Source: Lutraria lutraria
Taxonomy: Eukaryota; Mollusca; Bivalvia; Venerida; Mactridae
Direction of reading: 5' to 3'
Assembly (NCBI GenBank): GCA_964023205.1
Contig: OZ026834.1
Coordinates: 28,558,756-28,622,755 of the forward strand
Length of the DNA: 64,000 nucleotides
Position numbers and translations under genes: made by a program. Positions 1-9,193 of the stretch are shown here, one piece after another; within the stretch, counting starts at the first letter, position 1, and each line of letters starts with the position of its first letter. The notes under the pieces are model-generated. The model had not been told where the DNA came from. It was given only the letters and a program-made list of their open reading frames with translations, and ran no database searches.

Positions 1-59
1 GACATGTATTTTGATCGGTCGATAAAGTAAATAGACTTGAAATTGAATCTGGCCATGGT

Positions 60-285
60 AGATGGAAACACCCTCTACATCTTTCAATGAATGTTGTTGC
101 AAACTGTGCAGAAAACTTGAAGACAATCATCATTTCATGATTGAATGCTTGCTCTATAGAGCTATACGTTATAAATATATTGAACCTTATTTTTAGAGGA
201 ATGGTAGCTTATTTCAAACTATACAATTATTTCAATTATTTGTCTCACTTAGGACAGATTGTTTGAAAGAAAATAAATTAGCCTG
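60..285 (+). mobile_element. LINE (non-LTR retrotransposon) 3' remnant
   Basis: Reading from about position 83, the plus strand encodes a zinc-knuckle-like stretch, CKLCRKLEDNHHFMIEC, followed by a tyrosine-rich LYRAIRYKYIEPYF and then a stop. Spacing of the C-x2-C, HH and final C resembles the C-terminal knuckle found after the reverse transcriptase of many animal LINEs. Upstream homology-like residues fall in another frame, and stops follow, so this is a dead fragment. The family assignment is by pattern only. Confidence 0.5.
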
Positions 286-805
286 TTATAGTGGTATCAT
301 TATGTACGTTATGTAATACTTCACACAGACAGTATACATTCATATACGTGTCAAAATTACATGACATTATCATGTTAACAATATTTACTTTACTTCTTGC
401 AAACATTGTTATTTAGGGTTGCCTTTTTCTTTGAGATATGTTACCTAATATACATCATAGTGGATTCTTTCGCATTGAAACTGCCAATGTACTCACCAAT
501 ATACACGTTTTTTACGCAAATTCGGCAATACTTTTTTCGGATTTCTGATATATCTCTCCTTGAACTTATTGTTTTTTATACATTTTTCTTTGGTCTTGAT
601 TGTTTAATTCATTTATTTTATTTCACCTGGTTTAACGCCATATTCAACATTATTTCAGTAATATACGTTGGCGGGAAGTTATTCTAACCAGCTTAGAACT
701 CTGGACTTCATTTAGGCCTTAACCAGTACTTACCACATTCTATCCACAAGCTACTGTCAAGCTACCGTACATAATTCAGAGGTGGGAGGACAATTTAACA
801 ACATA
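286..805. other. no recognisable gene
   Basis: AT-rich DNA. A 96-codon open frame at 397-687 (+) is rich in Phe, Ile and Tyr as expected of AT-rich noncoding sequence, and has no recognisable family motif or splice context. Confidence 0.5.
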
Positions 806-813
806 GGATGTAA

Positions 814-1644
814 TAGGGCTGTCCCAATATGGCGGTGTACCGGTACGTACCGGTACAGTGCTGAACGATATGCGTATCGTATCGGAAGGTCCCGTTTCGG
901 CCATATCGCGGTTTATTGTCAAGTTTATATTTTAAAAGACCTCTTAGAATGGTGAACAACTGAACTAGATTTGTCAATTTAGTCGACATTGCTTACGCAA
1001 CTAATATCTGGGATTCCCTTCTCTATTTATAGACATTAGTTGCGCCAGGTAAAGCTAGACAACGAATTCAATTCGAATATTCAGATTTTGACATATAAAT
1101 TGTAATACGCTACCATGTAATTTAACACAAAAATATGGCAGGATTTTGTTTTGCCGATTAATGAAAAAAGAAACACGTACAAATGTAGTAATCTATTAGA
1201 AGTGTCAACACGATGTCAAGTGTAGTGGTGGGAACACATATGTCTCGTTATCATAAGTTGAAGGTTTCAAAAGTTCATTATTAATTATATATTAGTTAAT
1301 AAATTTGATTCCTTAAACAGTTTTATATGGTTAGATTCTATTCTTGATATAAGGTCATTTATGGGACAGAGAATTAAACTTGCTAATATTTTTTCACAAC
1401 CAACTAACATACTAGTATATGTGAATCAAATTGATGACTTTAAGTACCAGACAAAACACCTTTTTAACAGTTAATTAGTACTTTCTAGCACCAAGCAAGT
1501 GTGCAGAGTTCCCAAAAATACTAATTTTACAACATTTTTCATTATTTTGAAATATGTTCATATCGTATCGTTGATATCGCATATCGCTAGTACCGTATCG
1601 CAATACGTATAGTATCGGCTGAGATCTGTATCGGGACAGCCCTA
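814..1644. mobile_element. non-autonomous hAT transposon with 8-bp target duplication
   Basis: The element begins TAGGGCTGTCCC and ends with the inverted GGGACAGCCCTA. It is flanked by an exact 8-bp direct repeat GGATGTAA at 806-813 and 1645-1652, the target-site duplication length of hAT transposons. Subterminal sequence on both sides is full of short ATCG/CGATA and ACCGGTAC palindromes. No transposase frame is present in its 831 bp, so it would depend on an enzyme supplied elsewhere. Intact ends and duplication suggest a fairly recent insertion. Confidence 0.92.
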
Positions 1645-1679
1645 GGATGTAATATCTTCAGTCAAATTTGTCACGGACA

Positions 1680-1757
1680 GTGTTAACCTCGCCATGGGTT
1701 CTAATTTACAACCTCTAGATCAGTAGACCAACACTCTAACCACTGAGCTAACCATTA
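1680..1757 (-). repeat. degenerate tRNA-derived SINE head
   Basis: On the minus strand the sequence GGTTAGCTCAGTGGTTAGAG matches a tRNA A-box region, and TTAGAACCC about 35 bases on resembles a decayed B box. It abuts the following TTAA-type MITE. It lacks a convincing acceptor stem, so it is a SINE or tRNA relic rather than a functional tRNA. Confidence 0.5.
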
Positions 1758-2080
1758 GCTTTTTAAATTTAGCAGTACAGAACAACGTATGTAATGATAG
1801 TAAAATATAAGAAATATATCTTATTTGATCTAAAACAATATTACACGATGCCTTTCTGTAGCCACATCTCGAAGAGATATTGTCAGACGCTTTTTCTTAT
1901 TTTTTGCCATATCATTGAAAAAAAATACTGTGCTATATTTCTATATGTACTTCGTGATTAAAAAAGAAAATTTCGGAATGTTTTTATTGCAAATAAAAGT
2001 CAATTTCACTGATAACATATCTTTCTAGGTAAAATAAGACCTACTTTAATTTAACATCCAAAATGCTAATGGGGCTTTAA
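1753..2080. mobile_element. TTAA-type MITE, copy 1
   Basis: About 330 bp, with CATTAGCTTTTT at the left end and GCTAATGGGGCTTTAA at the right. It shares nearly its whole length with the element that follows it directly and with a third copy at 21,034-21,325. The TTAA at the right end and the AG(G/T)CCCATTAGCT termini point to a piggyBac-like cut-and-paste family; superfamily is inferred from the TTAA target only. The left end is merged with the preceding SINE relic. Confidence 0.75.
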
Positions 2081-2363
2081 AAAGACCCATTAGCTTTTTG
2101 AATTTAGTAATACAGAACAATAGATAAAATGATAGCAAAATATAAGAAATATATTCTATTTGCTCTAGAATAATATTTGCATAATGCCTTTCTTTAGCCA
2201 CATCTCGTAAAACTGTCTTTTTTGCAATATCATCGAAAAAATGCTGTGCTGCATTTCTATAATGTACTTCGTGATTAAAAAAAGAAAATTTCGAAATGTT
2301 TTTATTGCAAATAAAAGTCGGTAAAATAAGGCCTACTTTAATTTCAACATCCAAAAAGCTATA
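2081..2363. mobile_element. TTAA-type MITE, copy 2, right end missing
   Basis: Starts AAGACCCATTAGCTTTTTG directly after copy 1 and follows its sequence closely, with a short internal deletion, until about 2,350. There the expected terminal GCTAATGGG motif is replaced by unrelated sequence. It is a truncated second copy in head-to-tail orientation. Confidence 0.75.
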
Positions 2364-2420
2364 AATGTCTCTACTCACGCGGTTTTCAACACGGTGTCAA
2401 CAGAATGAGATAAAACTTAC

Positions 2421-2566
2421 TCATTATTTGTGGATACCAGATTTCCATTCGGAGCATAATCCCATTCAACTTCCATAGCAGCAACATAATAGCGTCTTTC
2501 CTTAGATTCTGTATGTTTCACGTACAGTACTACTACAAAAAGTAGTACTAGTAAATGTAACCTCAT
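2421..2566 (-). CDS. hephaestin-like multicopper ferroxidase, first coding exon (partial gene)
   Basis: This exon reads ATG to a GTAAGT donor (48 codons plus two bases, phase 2). Residues 1 to about 20 form a hydrophobic signal peptide (MRLHLLVLLFVVVLYV). The mature start, RRYYVAAMEVEWDYAPNGN, matches the first strand of ceruloplasmin, hephaestin and coagulation factor V/VIII cupredoxin domains, where YY-I/V-A-x-E-x-x-W-D/N-YAP is typical. Those proteins oxidise Fe(II) at the cell surface or in plasma for loading onto transferrin-like carriers. Copper ligands lie in later exons and are not visible here. I found no second exon down to position 1, so the gene continues off the left edge. The start is supported by the signal peptide and by a TATA motif about 70 bp upstream. 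Confidence 0.72.
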
Positions 2567-2633
2567 GTTTCAAACAGAAATTTACATCTAAATGATATTG
2601 CTTTTTTGATGATGACTTTCGTAACGTCCAATG

Positions 2634-2640
2634 TTTTATA
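2634..2640 (-). promoter_or_regulatory. TATA box of the ferroxidase-like gene
   Basis: The minus strand reads GCTTATAAAACATTGG here, 68 bp upstream of the ATG at 2,566. A start site 25-30 bp downstream would give a short 5' leader of about 40 nt. Inferred from motif and position only. Confidence 0.5.
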
Positions 2641-3321
2641 AGCCTATGTTTCCGGTCCCTGAAGCTTATAACGCATAAATTAAGTCAATATACACCATTA
2701 ACATGTTGCTAGTAGACATGTATATAGTAACGGCGGTTTTAGATAAAAAAAAATATGCGTCATTTTATGGACTATATTGAAAATTATACAAGAACCGTTC
2801 CCCCAGTTGGTGTAATTTTCGGGCTATTTTTTTTAACGGAGTTCTCCTTGGGTTATATGCCTGGCTATCCGCCTGGTATGGTTCTGTAGTAGATGTGTTC
2901 AATTAGTTTTAAAATCATCACTTCACAACTCATAGAGATAGTTTAGAAAATTGTTCTTCTGGACCTTCGAAATGGATTTAAGTTAAATTATTGATGCCAT
3001 AACCAATGCGCTCAGACGTGGCATTCAACAAAAAGACTAAATTGGACCGAACCCTTACTTCCTATATGTCTCGAAATATTCTTTGTACGGATGTCCATAT
3101 ACTTACCAAACAAACACTATGTTATTTTCTGTAAGTACTACGCATTGTAGTTTTCTCATATAGAGAATTTGAGAAGGCTTACAATGAAGGTGATTTTGAT
3201 GATGTGGTCACTGAGCACAGTCAACTGTTTCCAGATCTTTTATTCTTTTGTATCAGCTTAAAAAAATTATTGAATGTTTTGCACGTGCTTTTGTGATTTC
3301 CTCCAACCCTGAATGTATTTA
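2641..3321. other. intergenic, nothing recognised
   Basis: AT-rich, without open frames of note, repeats shared with the rest of the window, or clear motifs. Confidence 0.5.
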
Positions 3322-3588
3322 GCAACCATGACCGAATGGTTAGGGTGTCTGCCTTCGGATCGGGAGATCGAATGATTGACCTCCAGTAGAGACTGGGTTA
3401 GAACTGGTGCGATCGGTTGGTGAGCCGTCAACCAGTTAAATAATGATTAACGCTGGCCCATCTCAGCCAGGTGCCCGGTACGGCGAAGGATTCGGGAGGT
3501 ACTGTGCGAACAAAAGATAGGTGTCTCATAAGCCAACTTGGCTGGCCCTTTCAATAAGGGTGGCACTATGATAAACAAAAACCTTTTT
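3322..3588 (+). repeat. tRNA-derived SINE, family A, copy 1
   Basis: Begins AACCATGACCGAATGGTTAG (A-box-like) and shows a decayed B box. The body runs through GACTGGGTTAGAACTGG, CATCTCAGCCAGG and TTCGGGAGGTACTGTGCGAAC to a tail CCCTTTCAATAAGGGTGGCACTATGATAAAC. The copy at 41,550-41,814 is colinear over the whole length, which defines the family. The tRNA head resembles type II (Ser/Leu) tRNAs. Confidence 0.85.
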
Positions 3589-3989
3589 ATTCAGAATGTG
3601 GAAAAGTTTTAAAACAGGGCTTCTAAGGTAGTACGGTTTTAGAGTCCAATGAACGACAAGCACGTGTTATTCAATGAAAGTGAAATTTAATCAATCAAAT
3701 TTAAACATACATTTTATATCCACAAATGGCCATTTAAAAGTGAACATGTAATTGCCGAAGGGAGTTCAAATGTACATTTTGAATGACGTTGCGCGAGTTA
3801 GTTATGTATACATGTATAAGAAGTCTTGATCTAGCAACACGCTGAAATCGAGTGATAACGAATGATTTGCTTTTTTAATATTGTGATGTCCAGTGTCATT
3901 TTGGCGAAAACTTTCCGGCTTACCGCCTGGGTGGAACCATCGAACTTTTATTGGCCAGCTGAACAGCTTCATTACACGTGTGTGATTTT

Positions 3990-4064
3990 TCTGGGATTCG
4001 AACTCACACCAGCGGCTAGTGGTTATCCGCAGAGGCTATCAACACACAGCCACGTAGACACCCG
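3990..4064 (-). repeat. tRNA-like fragment
   Basis: On the minus strand GAGTTCGAATCCC is a perfect B-box core. The 5' part GGGTGTCTACGTGGCTGTG does not fold as a normal acceptor and D arm. Best read as a SINE relic. Confidence 0.4.
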
Positions 4065-4204
4065 ATGAAATGGAAAACATTTTTGAAAAAAAAAATGATA
4101 AAAATTAAGGTTCTTCATCTTAAATTTTCAGACTATTGGTGGTAATTAAGCTAAGAGTAATGTATAGGTAAACAATGCTAGTAACTCGTGCTCTGGAAGG
4201 TCTT

Positions 4205-4449
4205 CTGGCCCCGAGGTTATAGAATTTGAGAACGGTCTCCGAGCTCAAAGCTCAATTTGGTTCTCAAAGTATTACGGTTGAACAGATAGAACTGATTAAT
4301 GTTTAAAAACTTTAAATACATCTTTAGATATATTATACTGCTAGACTAATATATCAATGATACCATTATTGTATGGTCGCAATTAACTTAGAACCATTAA
4401 AAGACAAAATATGAGATTTGAGCTCGGAGTTTAATAACCTCGGGGCCAG
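4205..4449. mobile_element. MITE with CTGGCCCCGAGGTTAT inverted ends
   Basis: The 245-bp segment starts CTGGCCCCGAGGTTAT and ends with its exact reverse complement. A second inverted block, CCGAGCTCAAA versus TTTGAGCTCGG, lies just inside. It is non-coding. I could not see a clear target-site duplication, so the superfamily is open. Confidence 0.75.
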
Positions 4450-5530
4450 TACATTTGTATACCAGGAAGTTCGCATCTGTTAAGGCCTAAACGTTTGTTT
4501 GTTTCTGATTACATACTCATTAAAAATAGTATAGGTAGGTCGGGGAGTTTGTTTTAGGGTTATTTTGATCTTGCTCTGTGGAACGTTTTGAACAATGTGA
4601 GAAAGTAGATGTACCTTGCCCACGGGCCTAAGCATGGCACCTGAAAAATTGGGAAATGAAAATATTGGAAAGCATAAGGCTGCGTACAAGGTTAGCCCAT
4701 TGGCAAAATTTAGACTTACCATTTTGCTGCAGTTGGGTTCTGTTAAAGATAAGTAACCTCAAATTTCACACGCATTAATCAAACGGTGACTAAGTCACAC
4801 CACACTATGCATGTAAGTATCAAACATATTCTTAGAGTTTCCATTTGGTAAACACTGGAGAAGAGTTATGTAAAGAAGAATATAAGGCATGCGCAAATGA
4901 ACTTTTCTGCCCTCGGGTCAAGAATCACACAAAAAACATGGCTGTCAATGTGAACATTGTCGTTTGTTGTTCATCCTATCCCGTGCATTTCGTTCTTGTG
5001 AAATAAGCATCTTACTTGTTTTGTATCAACAAATATTCTGTTTGCAAATAAGTGTATTACTAGGTCTTTAACAAGAACAACTATAACAAAACGTTATAGT
5101 TAGACGAATTACAAGAAGCATTGGTTTAAGTGTTTTGTATGAAGTTGCTTTTTTCATAAAGGATATTGACCGTCTACTTTATTCATTCCTCCATTATGAA
5201 GAGTATAACATATTTACAAGTTATAGATAATACACATACATTTGTATTTTGACAATCATGAGTATTTGACAAATTAATACATTCATGTATATAGTTTCAC
5301 ATGTCGTGGTATTTCCATACCATACATCAATGGAATAAAGCACAAAATGTATACTCTTAATACTACCAAATCCACCATAGTCTGATATGATACAACCACA
5401 TTAAACTTACATCTAATGATGTTCCCGATATTATGCCACGTTAACATCAGAACGATGCCTACAGTACTTACTTGCGTTTCAACAACAGAGCAGACGAACA
5501 TATTCAGTCAAACATGACAGGTAACGCGAC
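4450..5530. other. intergenic, nothing firm
   Basis: No recognisable gene. Open frames on the minus strand (4,480-4,722 and 5,283-5,501) show no family motif. The latter starts MFVCSVVETQ and is followed by a GTAAGTACT donor-like site, so a short first exon cannot be excluded. Confidence 0.4.
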
Positions 5531-5554
5531 GAATAGCCAGTCCAATTATTGACC

Positions 5555-5990
5555 AATCAAAAATGACCTAAATCACCATTAGCCAATCAAATGGCCAGGA
5601 TTAGCCAAACTAGTAATAGACAATACAGTAAGTACTCGCAAACAGCTATAATAAACATATACTCGTAAGTATAATTCGTCTAGAAAAAGTTTACTTCGGA
5701 AAAAATACCGCCATCTTAAAACTAGACTAACCCTGGGTCGGTGCGTAGGTTCACAAGAGACAGGGTGAAGAGGTCAAGTGACGTCATTTGAGTCGTTACT
5801 CGCGCTGTTCGATTGGAAAACTCTCGACACGAGTCGAAATGAAAACGCTCATTTACTACGTCGACCACAATCGTAACTACTCGGGCATTTCCGTAACTGA
5901 GATATACGCTTTCGTTAGAAATAAGGCCGATGAGTTGCGATTGCGTCGACCACCAGTCATTCCGTACAAGACATTTTGACGTCGAAAACA
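5555..5990. promoter_or_regulatory. CCAAT boxes beside a CpG-rich segment
   Basis: Two CCAAT boxes (GACCAATCAA near 5,550 and AGCCAATCAAA near 5,582) are followed by a GC- and CpG-rich stretch from about 5,720 to 5,990 in otherwise AT-rich DNA. It includes a CRE-like TGACGTCA at about 5,779. Both strands stay open for over 60 codons in the CpG-rich part, but neither frame shows a known domain. It looks like a promoter or unmethylated first-exon region; no gene could be attached to it. Confidence 0.35.
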
Positions 5991-6984
5991 TGGAGACAGT
6001 CCTTGAAACTGACAGATTAATTAGAATCCACCTTGAGGAAATAAACTATGATACCTGTTTATACACACCCTTTTAATCATACATGTCCACTATATGTACA
6101 CAATGTAAATGAGCCGCGTCTTACACGTACTTAATTTTGTGAGCTCTACGATGCTAGTACATGTACATTAATTACGTATAATGAATTCATATCAGTGACT
6201 TTTCATTTCTTTAATATTAATTATAACTATCTTTTATCACAATGATTATTCATGTTGCTTTAACTTTTATCTAAATTCGCGCTACCGATGCTCCATAAAA
6301 CAATATTGAATAAAATAAATATAAACACATACATGTATAGGTTTTTCATTATCTCAATCATTCTACAAACAGGCGAGTTAATTACGACTGGCAAGTTAAT
6401 GCTTTAGGTCTCCAATAGCGATGTACATTAATTGCATGTACATGCTTTTATAAATTTAGTTGTTTGTGTCAAGACCAATGTATTCATTACGAGTTCATTA
6501 CCAGTTACACTTATTGTATCTTCTTTTCCATGCTCAGCTATGATTTCAATAAAAGTCAGGCGAACATCATGTATAATTAAGGTACTTCAATCAATCGTCC
6601 TGTAAAATTTGAGTTTGTCTTAAACACGCAATAAAGATACATGTTCCAGAGTCATAAATAAGAGCTAACCATTGTCAGTCGGTATAATTATTTCAATAAA
6701 AATGTTGATATTTTCAATTCATTTCCTAGATTTGGTAAAAAGTATGTCAAATTCATTCCTTGTCCATAGTTTTACAGTACATCCACTTTCTCACTTTTTT
6801 ACCTTTCTTCAAGCTTCCAAGAGCTAAAAAGCCCCAACCCAGTAACTTTATTTTTAATGAGCATATACATCACCAGAAACAAACATTTACACTGCCGAAG
6901 TACAAAAGGTACGGTATGTTTAGAATTGAAAAAGTACATGTAGAAGATAACATACCTACTCCTGTCCATAAACTTTGTTTTTTC

Positions 6985-7620
6985 TATTTTCTTAGTCAAG
7001 TTACCATAAACGTGAATTTCTATTTTCTAGGTCAAATTACCAACAACTTGAGTTTCTATTTTCTAGGTCAAGTTACCATGAACTTGAATTTCTATTTTCT
7101 AGGTAAAGTAACTATAAACATAACTTTTCTATTTTCTCGGTCAAGTTACCAAATAACATAATTTTTTTTATTTTCTAGGTCAAGTTACAATACACATGAT
7201 TTTTTTTTTGGATTCAGTTTTCTAGGTCAAGTAACTATAAACATGAAGTTCTATATTCTATGACAAGTAACTATAAACATGACTTTTTCTATTTTCTAGG
7301 TCAAGTTACCATAAACTTGAATTTCTATTTTCTAGGTCAAGTAACCATAAACTTGAATTTCTATTTTCTAGGTCAAGTAACCATGAACATGAATTTCTAT
7401 TTTCTAGGTCAAGTAACCATAAACTTGAATTTCTATTTTCTAGGTCAAGTAACTATAAATATGACTTTTTCTATTTTCTAGGTCAAGTTACCATAAACTT
7501 GAATTTCTATTTTCTAGGTCAAGTAACCATGAACATGAATTTCTATTTTTTTTATCAAGTTACCATAAACTTGACTTTTTCTATTTTTGGGGGTCAAGTA
7601 ACCATACACTTGACATTTTT
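6985..7620. repeat. 36-bp minisatellite, about 17 units
   Basis: Units follow the pattern TCTATTTTCTAGGTCAAGTT then ACCATAAACTTGAATT, with point changes and a few short indels. Because 36 is a multiple of three, the plus strand gives open frames with a 12-residue period (FYFLGQVTINLN); these are a by-product. Unit variants (CATAAACTTG, CATGAACATG, TATAAACATG) are interspersed, which suggests local block duplication. The array lies outside the 3' end of CFAP61. Confidence 0.95.
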
Positions 7621-7904
7621 CTAGCTTTACTAGTAAAAACCTATTCCCCTCATTATGTTCCTAATTTAAACTACCCCTGCATGATATGTTTTTAAGTTAC
7701 AATAGAAGAGGAATCAAGGACTCAATATTATAATCTTGATTTGCTAGCAAGTATGATCAATCTCGGGTTGTATCTGACTCAAACATTTTTTCAGGAAGTT
7801 GCTAATTTGGTCAATATGTAGCATCCAAGCAACAAACAAACAAACATTCATCCATGTTTAAATAACACACAAATGACAAACAAACATGACTGATAACACA
7901 GAAG
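7621..7904. other. short intergenic stretch before CFAP61 3' end
   Basis: No features seen beyond AT-rich sequence. Confidence 0.4.
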
Positions 7905-7910
7905 TTTATT
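7905..7910 (-). terminator. candidate poly(A) signal of CFAP61
   Basis: AATAAA on the minus strand, about 1.28 kb downstream of the CFAP61 stop codon at 9,194. The intervening 3' untranslated DNA contains a dispersed repeat (8,527-8,776). Other weaker signals exist, so the exact transcript end is uncertain. Confidence 0.35.
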
Positions 7911-8526
7911 GACAATGAAAACAATCTTGAGATTTGTATAATAATATAATTTTTTTCACAGCACATTGTGAAATCAATGCAAATTCATTGTATGCAAAAA
8001 CAATAATAGCAAAAAAATCTGAAGGTACAATAATATTCAGAATAATCAGAAAAGTACATAATTAAATGCATACATAACATATATGAATACATATATCACA
8101 GCCATGCATTTCTGGCAAAATTAAAAACAATGCCAGTGAGAATGATAATCAAATAACTTCATGTTATAATTTCACAGAGAAAAAATATTAAATAATGAAT
8201 AAATTATATTCACTTAAAGTCTTTGGCCTTAAACTTAAAGAAACTTTAATGCATAAAAGAGTCAGAATAGTTTTGAGCCAATTATTCTTATATTCTACAT
8301 AAAAACACCAACTATAATCCATCATAGAGAATAGGTAGATGTTTCACAATGGACATCACAAGAAATATACATCTTGAAGTGATGTGTACATTAGTCTATA
8401 AGTGAAATAAGCATTTACAACAAAACAAGACCATTTGTCAGCACTTAAAACTATAAAAACTATAAAAACTTCAATACCTGCAAAATAAATGACACAACAG
8501 ATGTGTACCTTTATAATTGGATGATC

Positions 8527-8776
8527 AACAAGAAGTGTTTGTGAAACACAGATGCCACCTAAAGGGCAACTGGATAGCAAGACTTTGACCTTTGATCCAC
8601 TGACCTCAAAATCAATAGGGATCATCTAAATGTGATGACCAACCTCCCAACCAAGAGGAGCTTAGGCTAAATAGTTCTCTAGTTATAGCCAGGACAAGGT
8701 TTGGCTACGGACAGACGGACCAACCGACCAATAATTGCAATGCAATATACCCCCTTTTCTTTGAAACGGGGGCATA
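8527..8776. repeat. dispersed repeat R1, copy 1
   Basis: Begins AACAAGAAGTGTTTGTGAAAC, passes through a TTGACC...CTGACCTCAAAATCAATAGG block and ends in CCCCCTTTTCTTTGAAACGG with GGGGCATAA. The segment 20,239-20,492 is colinear. A shorter relative at 34,120-34,265 keeps the start motif ACAAGATGTGTTTTTAAAAC. The GGACAGACGGACC-type motif near the 3' end is common in mollusc interspersed repeats. Confidence 0.8.
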
Positions 8777-9193
8777 AGGCAAGTAATTAATATAAATACT
8801 TTGTTATAATAATAGTGACATGAATGTATTCCATGTTTTTAAGGCAACTTTTATAATAATGTATTGGCAATGAGCTTTCGAACAGAGCCCATCATAATTT
8901 ATATGAAACCACTGTTTCAGAAAAGACAATAAACATTCATAAAGGACATTCAGAAACATACATACAGTCTTGCTCATATAAATTATATACTCACGTAACA
9001 TTCACAAAAGCTATGGTAATATTCAAGCATACAAAGAAATCACAAGACGGTCGAAAAGTCTGTGTTAAATTTTCATCTCACAATGTCCAAGTGCTGTGAA
9101 AATAAGACTTCTCACTGATGAATAGACATCTTTAAATTATATTCCAAGTTTACAATGGTTAAGTTTTTTTTATATAAGTTAAATATATTCACA

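Noticed and set aside
397..687. Membrane protein of 96 aa
   Set aside because: Phe/Ile/Tyr-rich composition is what AT-rich noncoding DNA gives; no transmembrane family pattern or regulatory context.
6760..7481. Open frames with a 12-residue repeat (FYFLGQVTINLN) as a repeat protein gene
   Set aside because: The period follows from the 36-bp DNA unit; frames break at indels, there is no promoter or splice context, and units drift without regard to codon position.
6985..7620. CRISPR array
   Set aside because: The units are directly adjacent with no unique spacers, and the genome is eukaryotic. The same applies to 53,820-54,205.
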